Source of the DNA: Vreelandella nigrificans | GTDB lineage: Bacteria; Pseudomonadota; Gammaproteobacteria; Pseudomonadales; Halomonadaceae | Assembly: GCF_002374315.1 (NCBI RefSeq) | Contig: NZ_NWUX01000001.1 | Location: 496,001-560,000, forward strand | Direction of reading: 5' to 3' | Length of the DNA: 64,000 nucleotides | Part shown: positions 26,188-34,607 of the stretch, in pieces | Numbering within the stretch: the stretch's first letter is position 1 | Layout: each line of letters starts with the position of its first letter | Notes under the pieces: model-generated | Databases searched by the model: none | Seen by the model: the letters and a program-made list of their open reading frames with translations, nothing else | Told to the model about the DNA's origin: nothing | Translations under genes and position numbers: made by a program

Positions 26188-27168
26188 ATGAAACACCTTG
26201 ATCTGCAGGTGATGGAACAGGCCTTGGCTTGGAGCCAGAGTGGCGACACCATTTGGTTATGCACGGTGCTGGCTACCTTTGGCTCTTCGCCTCGTGAGCC
26301 AGGCTCATGGCTAGTCATTCGTAAAGACGGGCAGCACGTTGGTTCGCTTTCGGGAGGGTGTGTTGAAGAGGATTTTATAGAGCGTCTTAAACAGGGAGAG
26401 TTTGAGCGCCCCATTACCATGCTGCGCTATGGAGAATCAGGTAGCCTGCCAGGGGCGCACGTAGTGCTGCCTTGTGGTGGAATCCTGGATGTGTTGATTG
26501 AACAGCTACTCCCGAATGATCACACGCACAAACACCTGAAGGAGCTGCAGGCGGCTTTGCAAGGGCAGTGCAATAGATTACGACACGTTGATTTAACGAC
26601 AGGAGAAACACATCTAACCGACGATGACGGTGCAGGCCCTCGCGTTGTCATACAGCATGAGCGCTCTTCCGTTCAACTGCGGGTCGGCCCCGCCTTACGG
26701 CTAGTGATTGCCGGTATTTCGTCGGTTTCAATGGTGTGCGCCGAGTTTGCTCATGCCTTGGGCTACGAAGTAGTGGTGTGTGATCCGCGTGCTGACGAAG
26801 TACGCAATGTCGAAATGGCCAACGTTAAGGTGCGTTTGGAGCTACCCTCACGCTATATTGCGGCAGAGAACTGCCACTCGGCGACGGCCATCGTGGCGTT
26901 GACCCATGACCCGCGTATTGATGATTTGGCCATGATGGAAGCAGTGCGCACGCGTGCTTTTTATATTGGCGTGATGGGGTCAGTGCGCGCGTCAACATTA
27001 CGTGCTGAGCGTTTACGCCGCTCTGGTGGGTTGAACGACAAGCAAATAGCACGTATCCACATGCCTATTGGTTTGGACTTAGGGAGTAAGACGCCTGCAG
27101 AAATCGCGCTTGCGGTTATGGCTGATATAGTACGTGTACAGCGGGGCAGGCAACGGCATGCCCTCTGA
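26188..27168 (+). CDS. XdhC/CoxI-family molybdenum-cofactor insertion chaperone
   Basis: Protein of 326 residues with an N-terminal XdhC_CoxI domain ('LCTVLATFGSSPREPGSWLV', 'SLSGGCVEEDFIERL') and a C-terminal Rossmann-like XdhC_C domain ('LVIAGISSVSMVCAEFAHAL', 'TRAFYIGVMGSVRASTLRAE'). XdhC proteins bind the cofactor, promote its sulfuration and insert it into the hydroxylase. The ATG at 26188 lies 3 bases after the large-subunit stop; a TTG overlapping that stop is the alternative. Its place directly after the hydroxylase subunits fits the role. Confidence 0.93.
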   Translation: MKHLDLQVMEQALAWSQSGDTIWLCTVLATFGSSPREPGSWLVIRKDGQHVGSLSGGCVEEDFIERLKQGEFERPITMLRYGESGSLPGAHVVLPCGGILDVLIEQLLPNDHTHKHLKELQAALQGQCNRLRHVDLTTGETHLTDDDGAGPRVVIQHERSSVQLRVGPALRLVIAGISSVSMVCAEFAHALGYEVVVCDPRADEVRNVEMANVKVRLELPSRYIAAENCHSATAIVALTHDPRIDDLAMMEAVRTRAFYIGVMGSVRASTLRAERLRRSGGLNDKQIARIHMPIGLDLGSKTPAEIALAVMADIVRVQRGRQRHAL

Positions 27169-27766
27169 TGAATGCAAAGTATTGGCGGTAATACTCGCCG
27201 CGGGTTATTCACACCGCTTTGGTCATGCTGATAAACGACTGGCTAAGCTGCCTGACGGTCGTCCCATGTTGGCTGCTACCGTTGCCAATGCGACAAGCGC
27301 CTTTCCTCTGATACGTGTAGTGGTCCGCCAAGAGGACGATCGTTGTGCGCTGGGCTTGCCTGATGAAGTGCCCATTGTGTATGCCAACCAGCCTGAGTGC
27401 GGTCTGGGCGCAAGCTTGAGTAGTGCGATAAAGGCTTGCATGACTGATACGACGCTCAGCCATATTCAAGCGGTTGCCATTTTATTAGGTGATATGCCTA
27501 CTATCCGTACGGATACCATGCGCCATATCGAGCAATACGGTGACGCTAATTGCATTGTACGGCCTTTCTATCAGGGTAATCCTGGCCATCCTGTGTTATT
27601 TGGTCGCCGTTTTTGGCACGAGTTAGCCTCTTTAAAAGGGGATGAAAGTGCTAAAACGATCATGTACCGCCATCCTCTACGTTGTCAGCAGATTAATGTC
27701 TCCGACCCTGGAGTGTGTCAGGACGTGGATACCCCCGAGATGCTTGATCAATTGACAACGCACTGA
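27158..27766 (+). CDS. MobA/MocA-like molybdenum cofactor nucleotidyltransferase
   Basis: Nucleotidyltransferase of 202 residues with the signature 'LAVILAAGYSHRFGHADKRL' (GxxxR and Lys), substrate loop 'ECGLGASLSSAIKACM', and metal site 'AILLGDMPTIRTDTM'. The partner motif is 'NPGHPVLFGRRFW'. Enzymes of this group attach CMP (MocA) or GMP (MobA) to molybdopterin; next to a xanthine-oxidase-family enzyme the CTP-using MocA type is more likely. The start at 27158 overlaps the XdhC gene end by 11 bases. It is the last gene of the unit. Confidence 0.9.
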   Translation: MPSDECKVLAVILAAGYSHRFGHADKRLAKLPDGRPMLAATVANATSAFPLIRVVVRQEDDRCALGLPDEVPIVYANQPECGLGASLSSAIKACMTDTTLSHIQAVAILLGDMPTIRTDTMRHIEQYGDANCIVRPFYQGNPGHPVLFGRRFWHELASLKGDESAKTIMYRHPLRCQQINVSDPGVCQDVDTPEMLDQLTTH

Positions 27767-28230
27767 GTCTTAAGAATACGTCTTTTCACTATTTACCCAA
27801 TCATCGGTAGCCTTTCTGCAACACCCCCTTTACTAGCAGCCCTTCTCCTTAGTGTGTGGGGGCGCCACTTGGTGAAGTAAAGATTATAACCACATTAAGT
27901 TGGCTCAATAAGTGGCTTAAATAATTCGACATTCGTTATGGTGTTTGATTTTTTGAATGTTATATCAACAATGTTTAGTCAAGCTGAAAGCGGCTCCTTT
28001 GAGTCAAGGTGTTAGTTTGAGGAGTGATAAAATTTAGATTCTCAAAATGATTCGTGTGTGAAATTCATGAATGCAATGAATCGAGATCGCTTGTGGTATT
28101 AAGCTTAGTGCCATATTGTTGCATAAAGTTTTAAGGTTGTATGATGGTTGTAAAGTAATCACTCAATTACTGAGATTTGGTTGCTTATAGCTAATGTGCT
28201 TTTTATGGTAAGTGATACTAATTTTCAGCA
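27767..28230. other. AT-rich non-coding stretch (464 bases)
   Basis: No coding frame or RNA was recognised. The composition is visibly more AT-rich than the flanking hydroxylase genes, and this continues through the hydrolase gene that follows, which suggests a transferred segment. It contains one plausible promoter near its right end (28116-28145). Confidence 0.5.
28116..28145 (+). promoter_or_regulatory. candidate sigma-70 promoter for the hydrolase gene
   Basis: TTGTTG, 18-base spacer, TATGAT, ending about 85 bases before the hydrolase start. Only pattern matching supports it, and an AT-rich background raises the chance of coincidence. Confidence 0.4.
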
Positions 28231-29268
28231 ATGGTGAATACCTTGAAAAAAACGATACTCTCACTATCTATCATGGCGATTTCCTTCTCAGCGTTAGGGC
28301 AAGATATGTCAAATGGTGCCGATAATTTTTATACAAGTGATTTGGTAAATGTTCAAGCAGTTACGTTTGAAAATATTTACCAAATGAATGTGGCGGGAAA
28401 TTTATTTATACCTGAGGGATTAGATCCAAACGAAACACACCCTGCCATTATTGTGGGTCACCCGATGGGGGCAGTAAAGGAACAGAGTGCAAACCTTTAT
28501 GCCACAAAAATGGCCGAGCAAGGGTTCATTACGCTTTCTATAGATTTACCATATTGGGGGGAAAGTGAAGGGCAGGTTCGAAATGCCGTTTCTCCAGATA
28601 TGTATGCAGAAGCGTTTAGTGCAGCAGTCGATTACCTAGGCACTAATGTATCGGTAGATCGAGATAGAATTGGCGTTCTTGGAATTTGTGGAAGTGGTAG
28701 CTTTGTCATCAGCGCAGCCAAAATTGACCCCCGAATGAAAGCTATTGCGACAGTGAGTATGTACGATATGGGAGCTGCAAATCGTAATGCTCTCAATCAT
28801 TCTCAAACGATGGAGCAAAGAAGGGAAATACTCGAGCAAGCTGCAGAGCAACGATATATCGAGTTTACAGGCGGTGAAACAGCCTATACTGGCGGAACTG
28901 TACATGAGCTTAATGAAGACACTCATCCTATTCAACGCGAGTTCTTTGATTTTTATCGCACCTCTCGAGGCGAGTACACGCCTGATGGCTCTTCTCCAGA
29001 GACGACAACGCATCCCACGCTCACCAGTAACGTTAAGTTTATGAATTTTTACCCATTTGAAGATATTGAGATCATTTCACCTCGGCCTATGTTGTTTATT
29101 ACCGGTGATGAAGCTCACTCCATTGAATTCAGTGAAAATGCTTACGAATTAGCTGGAGAGCCTAAAGAGCTGTATGTTGTCCCTGGTGCTGGTCATGTCG
29201 ATCTATATGATCGTGTCGACTTAATCCCATTCGATAAACTGAACATGTTCTTTGACCAAAATCTATAA
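28231..29268 (+). CDS. secreted alpha/beta hydrolase (YcjY/dienelactone-hydrolase-like)
   Basis: Exported hydrolase of 345 residues with signal peptide 'ILSLSIMAISFSALGQ'. Core motifs are 'HPAIIVGHPMGAVKEQ', 'FITLSIDLPYWGESEG' and the nucleophile elbow 'IGVLGICGSGSFVISAA'. The acid region is 'RPMLFITGDEAHS' and the catalytic His is in 'VVPGAGHVDLYD'. By alignment to the G-x-Nu-x-G elbow the nucleophile may be Cys rather than Ser, as in dienelactone hydrolases. The ATG at 28231 has no ribosome-binding site. The TTG at 28243 has GGTGA 5 bases upstream and gives a cleaner 'MKKTI' signal peptide, so it may be the real start. Confidence 0.88.
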   Translation: MVNTLKKTILSLSIMAISFSALGQDMSNGADNFYTSDLVNVQAVTFENIYQMNVAGNLFIPEGLDPNETHPAIIVGHPMGAVKEQSANLYATKMAEQGFITLSIDLPYWGESEGQVRNAVSPDMYAEAFSAAVDYLGTNVSVDRDRIGVLGICGSGSFVISAAKIDPRMKAIATVSMYDMGAANRNALNHSQTMEQRREILEQAAEQRYIEFTGGETAYTGGTVHELNEDTHPIQREFFDFYRTSRGEYTPDGSSPETTTHPTLTSNVKFMNFYPFEDIEIISPRPMLFITGDEAHSIEFSENAYELAGEPKELYVVPGAGHVDLYDRVDLIPFDKLNMFFDQNL

Positions 29269-29358
29269 TTTCACCATCCGGTGATGTTTGTTTTAAAAAT
29301 GCTCGCTTTAAAATTATTGAAAGATCTAAAGCAATATTTAACTATCATTTGTAAGATG

Positions 29359-29388
29359 GCTAGTGGAGCAAAGGCTCCACTAGCTTTT
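29359..29388 (+). terminator. strong rho-independent terminator after the hydrolase
   Basis: Perfect 11-bp stem GCTAGTGGAGC / GCTCCACTAGC with loop AAAG, then TTTT. It lies 90 bases after the hydrolase stop, between that gene and the convergent LysR. Confidence 0.85.
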
Positions 29389-29467
29389 AAATAAGATTTA
29401 AGCGCATGAGGTTTTAAAAGTTCGATTTATGAAAATTGGATAATGAATGTCAATAGAGCTGTTGTAT

Positions 29468-30361
29468 TTAATTTGTATGTCGCAGTCTATCAACTAACAA
29501 AGAGAAAGCGCGTGATGCTTGACGGCGATTTGGGTAATACAAATGAAACCCAGGAAAAGAAGGGCACCAATCTTTTAGTACTTGAATAAGACGTCCTTCA
29601 GCTATATGGTTCTTAACCATGTCTTCTGGGATAAAGGCTAGCCCCATTCCTGATAATACTGCTTTGAGAAGTTGCTGGCTATTGTTAAGGGTAAGCTGGC
29701 CATTAATATGCACGTTAAGTTCACGGCCTTCATTCTCAAACTCCCATGCGTAAAGGCCGCCTTGGCTAATTTGGCGCATACCAATACAGTTATGATGGAT
29801 GAGATCATTGGGTATTTCAGGCTTCGAATAACGTGAAAAATAATCAGGCGTTGCCACTGCCACCATTCGCATATCTGGACCGATTCGGGTTGCAATCATG
29901 TCTTGTGCCACAGCTTCCCCTAAGCGAACACCCGCATCAAATCGCCCAGTCACTATATCTGAAAAGCCATTATCAGTATCAATTTCTACATTAATATCGG
30001 GGTATTCTCTTAAAAAACTTTCAAGTTTTGGGATAAGGATAGTATCCGCGGCATGACTGCTACTTGAAATTCTAAGACTGCCTGCAGGCTTGTCTCGCAA
30101 TTCACTCAGAGAAGAAATGCCTTCCTGAATTGATTCGAAGCAAGGCGTCAGTGAATTGATTAAGCGCTGACCTGCTTCCGTTGGAGAGAGGCTTCTTGTT
30201 GTGCGTGTAAGTAATCGAATTCCTACACGTTTTTCCAAACCACGAATAGTATGACTGAGAGCTGACTGCGTAACGCCTAGCTCAGCAGCCGCACGCGTGA
30301 AGCTTCCTTTATCAGCGACCATTAAAAAAGTGTGTAAGTCGTTAAAGTTTTCGCGGCTCAT
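29468..30361 (-). CDS. LysR-family transcriptional regulator
   Basis: Regulator of 297 residues. The HTH is 'TFLMVADKGSFTRAAAELGV' then 'TQSALSHTIRGLEKRVGIRL'. The effector domain has 'SGSLRISSS'-like strand 'AGSLRISSSSHAADTILIPK' and 'VTGRFDAGVRLGEAVAQDMI'. It is a close relative of the truncated LysR at 21708-21944. It is divergent from the first MFS gene (248 bases to that start), so it probably controls the MFS pair. AGGAG lies 10 bases before the ATG. Confidence 0.93.
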   Translation of the reverse strand: MSRENFNDLHTFLMVADKGSFTRAAAELGVTQSALSHTIRGLEKRVGIRLLTRTTRSLSPTEAGQRLINSLTPCFESIQEGISSLSELRDKPAGSLRISSSSHAADTILIPKLESFLREYPDINVEIDTDNGFSDIVTGRFDAGVRLGEAVAQDMIATRIGPDMRMVAVATPDYFSRYSKPEIPNDLIHHNCIGMRQISQGGLYAWEFENEGRELNVHINGQLTLNNSQQLLKAVLSGMGLAFIPEDMVKNHIAEGRLIQVLKDWCPSFPGFHLYYPNRRQASRAFSLLVDRLRHTN

Positions 30362-30608
30362 TAATGAAGGCTCCTCATGTCATGAATTTGCGTTTAATGG
30401 CGATTTTCTAGGCTAAAGGCCAACAATGTTAACAGCCAAGTTGAAGAGGGTTCAGTGAGTAACATTTTCCGACATCATATTGCGTGAATTATTCATGAGT
30501 ATAACTAATGATTACGATGATTGTGCCGCTATTGTGGCTACTTCCACCACAGAGTTAACCTTGTTTGAAATCTACTGCGTGAAATCTAACACCTTACAAG
30601 GGATGAAA

Positions 30609-31796
30609 ATGCAACTTAATGTATCGGCTGTGGATACTCCTAAGAAGTCTGCTTCTTGGGGAGCGGTATTTTCAATGTCGCTATGTGTTGCCATGCTGAT
30701 TGCGGCAGAATTTCTGCCAGTTAGTTTACTGACACCCATCGCTGATAGTTTAAACGCTACAGAAGGGCAGGCTGGCCAGGCTATCTCTATCAGTGGTTTT
30801 TTTGCTGTGTTGGCCAGCCTGTTAATGAGTACTGTGGCTGGTCGGTTTAATCGAAAGTGGGTTCTGGTCTCCTTAACCTCCCTGATGCTTTTATCGCTGG
30901 TCATAATAGCGGTCACCCCAAATTTTGCCATTTTGATGCTTTCCCGTGCATTGCTGGGTATCTGCATCGGCGGTTTTTGGGCGTTAGGTACCGCTGTCAT
31001 CATGCGCTTAGTGCCGATTGAGAGCGTATCCAAGGCTTTGGCAGTCATGTACACAGGCCAAGCAGTTGCTGCGGCTTTCGCCGCGCCAATCGGCAGCTAC
31101 CTTGGGGCAATAATCGGATGGCGCGGTGTTTTCTGGGTGTTAGTGCCAATTGTGATAGTGAATCTGATTTGGCAATTAATTGCATTACCTTCACTACCTA
31201 CCAACGAGCGCCAATCATTCCATACCCTGCTGACGGTGCTTAAGCGGCCTTATTTCGCTCGGGGTATTGCTGCTGTCGTTTTCGCTTTTGCGGGCGCTTT
31301 CTCCATGTTCGCCTACCTGCGGCCATTTCTCGAAACGATCACCGGGGGGAATGTCGTAACGCTATCGCAGCTCTTCCTGGCGCTGGGCCTCGCTGGGTTC
31401 ATTGGGAGTTGGGCGGCGGGTAAGTTTGCTAATGAAAACGTCATTCGTTTTTTGCAAGTAGTACCCGTTGTTATGGGGTTAGTCACGCTGGGGTTACTCG
31501 GCTTTGGCCATATAGTGGTTGTTACAGCTCTTTTACTGGCGATCTGGGGCGCCATGAATACTGCCATGTCGATCAGTTGGATGGCTTGGCTTTCACAAAA
31601 TGTCGACGACGCACCTGAAGCAGCAGGTAGTTTGATCGTTGCAGCTATACAAGGGGCTATTCTTCTGGGCGCTGGTTTTGGGGGTGTTTTACTTGATTAT
31701 GCAGGCATTATTGCCACATTTTCGGGCAGCATCTTCTTGTCAGCTATCGCCTTTATGTTAGTTGGATCAGGAAAACGCTTGCTCAAAGCGGCATAA
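30609..31796 (+). CDS. MFS transporter, first of a tandem pair (AraJ/NepI-like)
   Basis: Inner-membrane exporter of 395 residues with 12 predicted segments. Family motifs are 'LIAAEFLPVSLLTPIADSLN' at TM1, the loop after TM2 'STVAGRFNRKWVLVSLTSLM' and TM4-5 'ALLGICIGGFWALGTAVIMR'. This layout is typical of DHA1 drug/sugar/nucleoside efflux proteins. I place the start at the ATG at 30609 after AAGGGATG; an ATG two codons earlier (30603) is equally possible. The longer frame to 30480 adds a non-hydrophobic, unlikely leader. The second transporter follows within 100 bases. Confidence 0.9.
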   Translation: MQLNVSAVDTPKKSASWGAVFSMSLCVAMLIAAEFLPVSLLTPIADSLNATEGQAGQAISISGFFAVLASLLMSTVAGRFNRKWVLVSLTSLMLLSLVIIAVTPNFAILMLSRALLGICIGGFWALGTAVIMRLVPIESVSKALAVMYTGQAVAAAFAAPIGSYLGAIIGWRGVFWVLVPIVIVNLIWQLIALPSLPTNERQSFHTLLTVLKRPYFARGIAAVVFAFAGAFSMFAYLRPFLETITGGNVVTLSQLFLALGLAGFIGSWAAGKFANENVIRFLQVVPVVMGLVTLGLLGFGHIVVVTALLLAIWGAMNTAMSISWMAWLSQNVDDAPEAAGSLIVAAIQGAILLGAGFGGVLLDYAGIIATFSGSIFLSAIAFMLVGSGKRLLKAA

Positions 31797-31895
31797 GTTT
31801 TCAGTACCTAATCTGCTCTATTAAGCGTCGTGCAAGCCGGGAATTTGCCGAGCAGCTTATTCAATTGATGAGTGGATTTTTAAGCCATAAAAGAG

Positions 31896-33104
31896 ATGGG
31901 GCAACTGAGCAATATGAGTAAAGCAAGCTGTGCAAATGAGGTGCCGTTGCCAGAAAACAGTGTTAACTGGAGCCCCGTCTTTTCCCTGGCCCTGTGCGTC
32001 ATTGGTTTGATCACCGCAGAATTACTGCCGATAGGATTGCTGACGCCCATGGCCAACGAACTTGGGATCACTGAGGGAATGGCAGGTCAAACGGTAACAA
32101 CAACCGCTATCGTGGCACTAGTCGCTAGCTTGTTAGTGGCCCCAGCCACACGTCGTTTCGATCGGCGTGTTGTTTTACTCTTTTTTACCTTTTTATTTAT
32201 TGCCTCTAACGTCCTGGTTGCGATGGCACCGAACTATGCTGCGCTGTTAGCTGGACGGGTGCTATTGGGTATCAGCATTGGCGGGTTCTGGTCGATGATT
32301 GCGGCGGTTACGATGCGATTGGTTCCTAAAGAACGTGTGCCGCGCGCGCTCTCAATTGTCTTCGGCGGTTCTGCCATTGCGATGGCGGTTGCCACACCAC
32401 TGGGAACTTATCTGGGTGCCATCATTGGTTGGCGAGGCGTTTTTCTAGTCACTGGGGGGCTTGGCGTCATCGCACTCATTTGGCAATTTATCGCTTTGCC
32501 ATCTATGTCGCCAAACGTACCGTCGCGTCTGAGTACTTTATTTAGTCTTTTGAAGCGCCCCCAGGTAGCACTTGGAATAGCTGCGAGCATCCTGATTTTT
32601 GGCGGCCACTTTGCCTTTTTTACGTATTTGCGCCCGTTTCTTGAAACGGTTACTCGCGTCAACGTTAGCGGTGTTTCCGTTATGATACTGGGGTTTGGGG
32701 TTGCCAATGTCGTTGGCACTTTTGTTTCAGGGGCGATGATCCATCGTAGTCTTCGCCTTACGCTGGCACTGATGCCAATCCTAATGTGTCTCGTAGCGTT
32801 TGGACTTGTTGTTTTCGGTGGGCTTGCTCCAATCGCTGCGCTACTTGTCGCGGGCTGGGGGTTTGCCTTTGGTGGCGTTCCGGTGGCATGGACGACGTGG
32901 CTCACACGAACCGTTCCGGATCAGATCGAAAGCGGAGGCGGGCTGCAAGTTGCCTCGATTCAGTTGGCAATGACCGTGGGAGCAGGCGTTGGTGGTGTGT
33001 TGGTAGATCGCAGCGGTGTATTGGTAGTTCCTACTATTAGTGGCGCTATCTTTATCGTGGCGGCGGGGTTAGTGTTAATCGGTCTGCGCCCACAAAATTC
33101 ATGA
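31896..33104 (+). CDS. MFS transporter, second of a tandem pair
   Basis: Paralogue of the preceding gene, 402 residues, with the same landmarks in the same order: 'LITAELLPIGLLTPMANELG', 'APATRRFDRRVVLLFFTFLF' and 'VLLGISIGGFWSMIAAVTMR'. The pair must stem from a duplication, though they have diverged considerably. It also encodes 12 membrane segments and is likely an efflux protein. The start could be the ATG at 31896 or at 31914; neither has a strong ribosome-binding site. Confidence 0.9.
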   Translation: MGQLSNMSKASCANEVPLPENSVNWSPVFSLALCVIGLITAELLPIGLLTPMANELGITEGMAGQTVTTTAIVALVASLLVAPATRRFDRRVVLLFFTFLFIASNVLVAMAPNYAALLAGRVLLGISIGGFWSMIAAVTMRLVPKERVPRALSIVFGGSAIAMAVATPLGTYLGAIIGWRGVFLVTGGLGVIALIWQFIALPSMSPNVPSRLSTLFSLLKRPQVALGIAASILIFGGHFAFFTYLRPFLETVTRVNVSGVSVMILGFGVANVVGTFVSGAMIHRSLRLTLALMPILMCLVAFGLVVFGGLAPIAALLVAGWGFAFGGVPVAWTTWLTRTVPDQIESGGGLQVASIQLAMTVGAGVGGVLVDRSGVLVVPTISGAIFIVAAGLVLIGLRPQNS

Positions 33105-33375
33105 TCAAAAATTTTGAAAAGCAATAGAGCGATGGTAACTCCCAGAGCTATAAACGTTGCCATTGAATGAGTCAAAGGAATGGCTCACCGCATAATCCTG
33201 ACAAGCCGCTGAATACGACGTTATATCAGAATTTCTGCAACGTCCACACTTGGCCGAAACCAGCCTTCCAAGGCTCTCATGTGTCATTTCCAGAAAGTGA
33301 CTACCTGAATGTCCTCAGCGACGTCACCCCTGCTTGAGTAGCGCTACACTTTAGAGTCCGATCCTACGTCAGGAG

Positions 33376-33618
33376 ATGGAACAGAAAAAGCGTTTCAGCG
33401 AAGAACAGATCATTGGCTTTCTGGGCGAAGCCGAAGCGGGGCTGCCCATTAAGGAACTATGCCGCCGGCACGGTTTCTCTGAAGCCAGTTACTAACTATG
33501 GCGCAGCAAATTTGGTGGTATGAGTGTGCCCGATGCCAAGCGACTCAAAGAACTCGAAGCCGAAAAAGGACGCTTGAAAAAGCTGCTCGCGGAGTCGTTA
33601 CTGGAGATGTTCGTATAA
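33376..33618 (+). pseudogene. IS3-family transposase OrfA remnant with internal stop
   Basis: The frame starting at ATG 33376 encodes 'MEQKKRFSEEQIIGFLGEAE', 'GLPIKELCRRHGFSEASY', a TAA at 33493-33495, then 'LWRSKFGGMSVPDAKRLKEL' and 'GRLKKLLAESLLEMFV'. This is the HTH plus leucine-zipper OrfA of IS3-type elements, where a second Tyr is normally encoded at the stop. OrfB is absent downstream and no intact terminal repeats were identified. It is an inactivated, truncated insertion sequence. Confidence 0.88.
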
Positions 33619-33732
33619 TATATATTATGTTAAATTGGCTATTTGAAACACTGAAAATCCCGACTAAGTTGGACAATCGGTCTACCTTCTCCTTATTATT
33701 CGTGCTCTTACTATCCAAGGATATTACTTGTT

Positions 33733-34569
33733 ATGCGCCCAGGTGTTTTGTGGCTACTGGCTGGCTTGTCTCTCACGTTTGCAGGTTGTGCTGTTACCCC
33801 GCCAGACTCTAATGAACCACCTCCGCTGAGCGAAGCATCATTCAATGCCCGTATCCTTGAGCTTGAAAGCGCCTTGACTCAGCAGTGTAATGCTTCATCA
33901 GTGCTTCAGGAGCGGCAGGTGAGCCAGCAACAGGTACTTACTGCTGATGTGCGAGAAGTGGGTAGTTTGTTACGCCATTTGCGCAACGACGTTGCAAGTT
34001 TAGAAGCACGCAGCGAAGAGCCTGTTATTATTCGCGAAGAGTGTGCGGTGGCGAGCGAGACTGATGGTAAGACCTTGCTCGGCCGCAGCGAGTGGGTTGG
34101 GATGCCTAGCATTGGCACTTACCTTAAAGCCCGGGTAGACTCCGGGGCGAATACCTCTTCTCTCTCCGCCTCTGATATTACTCGCTTTGAGCGTGATGGT
34201 GAAAACTGGGTTCGCTTCAAGCTTGCGCTTAATGACTCTGATGTTGTGGTGGATCGTGTCCGTGATGAGTGGATCGAGGCGCCTATCATTCGCAGGGTAC
34301 GCATTGTTCAGGCTTCTGGTGAAGAGTCGCGGCCTGTTATTTCGCTGCTGATGACGCTTGGGCCTATCCGCGAAACGGTTGAATTTACCCTGAACGACCG
34401 TACTCATTTAGACTACCCAGTGCTATTAGGCCGGCGTTTTATGATGGATATTGCCACTATTGATGTTTCTGAAACCTATCTTCATGAGCGCCCTGAATTT
34501 CCAGGCGGCGAACCAGCCGAGCATGCAGCTGCTGACGAAGAGTCTGATCTAGACGATACCGAAGAGTAA
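33733..34569 (+). CDS. retropepsin-like Zn_protease-family lipoprotein (ATP-grasp-associated)
   Basis: Outer-surface or periplasmic lipoprotein of 278 residues with lipobox 'LSLTFAGC' (Cys19). A predicted coiled segment ('LESALTQQCNASSVLQERQV') is followed by a domain of the 'putative ATP-dependent Zn protease' family (PF05618 type). It has a pepsin-like 'LKARVDSGANTSSLSASDI' with Asp136 and 'DYPVLLGRRFMMDIATIDVS'. The D-S/T-G-A motif and second strand pair suggest a single-lobed aspartic protease that works as a dimer. The C-terminal tail is very acidic. It heads a three-gene unit with the 7TM and ATP-grasp proteins, 38 bases ahead of the next start. Confidence 0.87.
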   Translation: MRPGVLWLLAGLSLTFAGCAVTPPDSNEPPPLSEASFNARILELESALTQQCNASSVLQERQVSQQQVLTADVREVGSLLRHLRNDVASLEARSEEPVIIREECAVASETDGKTLLGRSEWVGMPSIGTYLKARVDSGANTSSLSASDITRFERDGENWVRFKLALNDSDVVVDRVRDEWIEAPIIRRVRIVQASGEESRPVISLLMTLGPIRETVEFTLNDRTHLDYPVLLGRRFMMDIATIDVSETYLHERPEFPGGEPAEHAAADEESDLDDTEE

Positions 34570-34607
34570 CCTGTCTTCCCCGCCGCTTTTTGTTGAAAGG
34601 AATCTTC

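Noticed and set aside
31313..33040. Several minus-strand and alternative-frame ORFs of 60-165 codons across the MFS genes
   Set aside because: They mirror the hydrophobic codon pattern of the true genes on the opposite strand, with Ser/Thr/Pro-rich composition and no start signals.
33105..33287. 60-codon minus-strand frame after the second MFS gene
   Set aside because: No recognisable domain, no ribosome-binding site and an overlap with the MFS terminus region; most likely non-coding DNA beside the IS remnant.
33376..33618. IS3 OrfA stop codon as a programmed event
   Set aside because: The in-frame TAA replaces a normal codon early in OrfA, not at the usual A-rich -1 frameshift site near its end, and OrfB is missing, so mutation of a dead element is the simpler reading.
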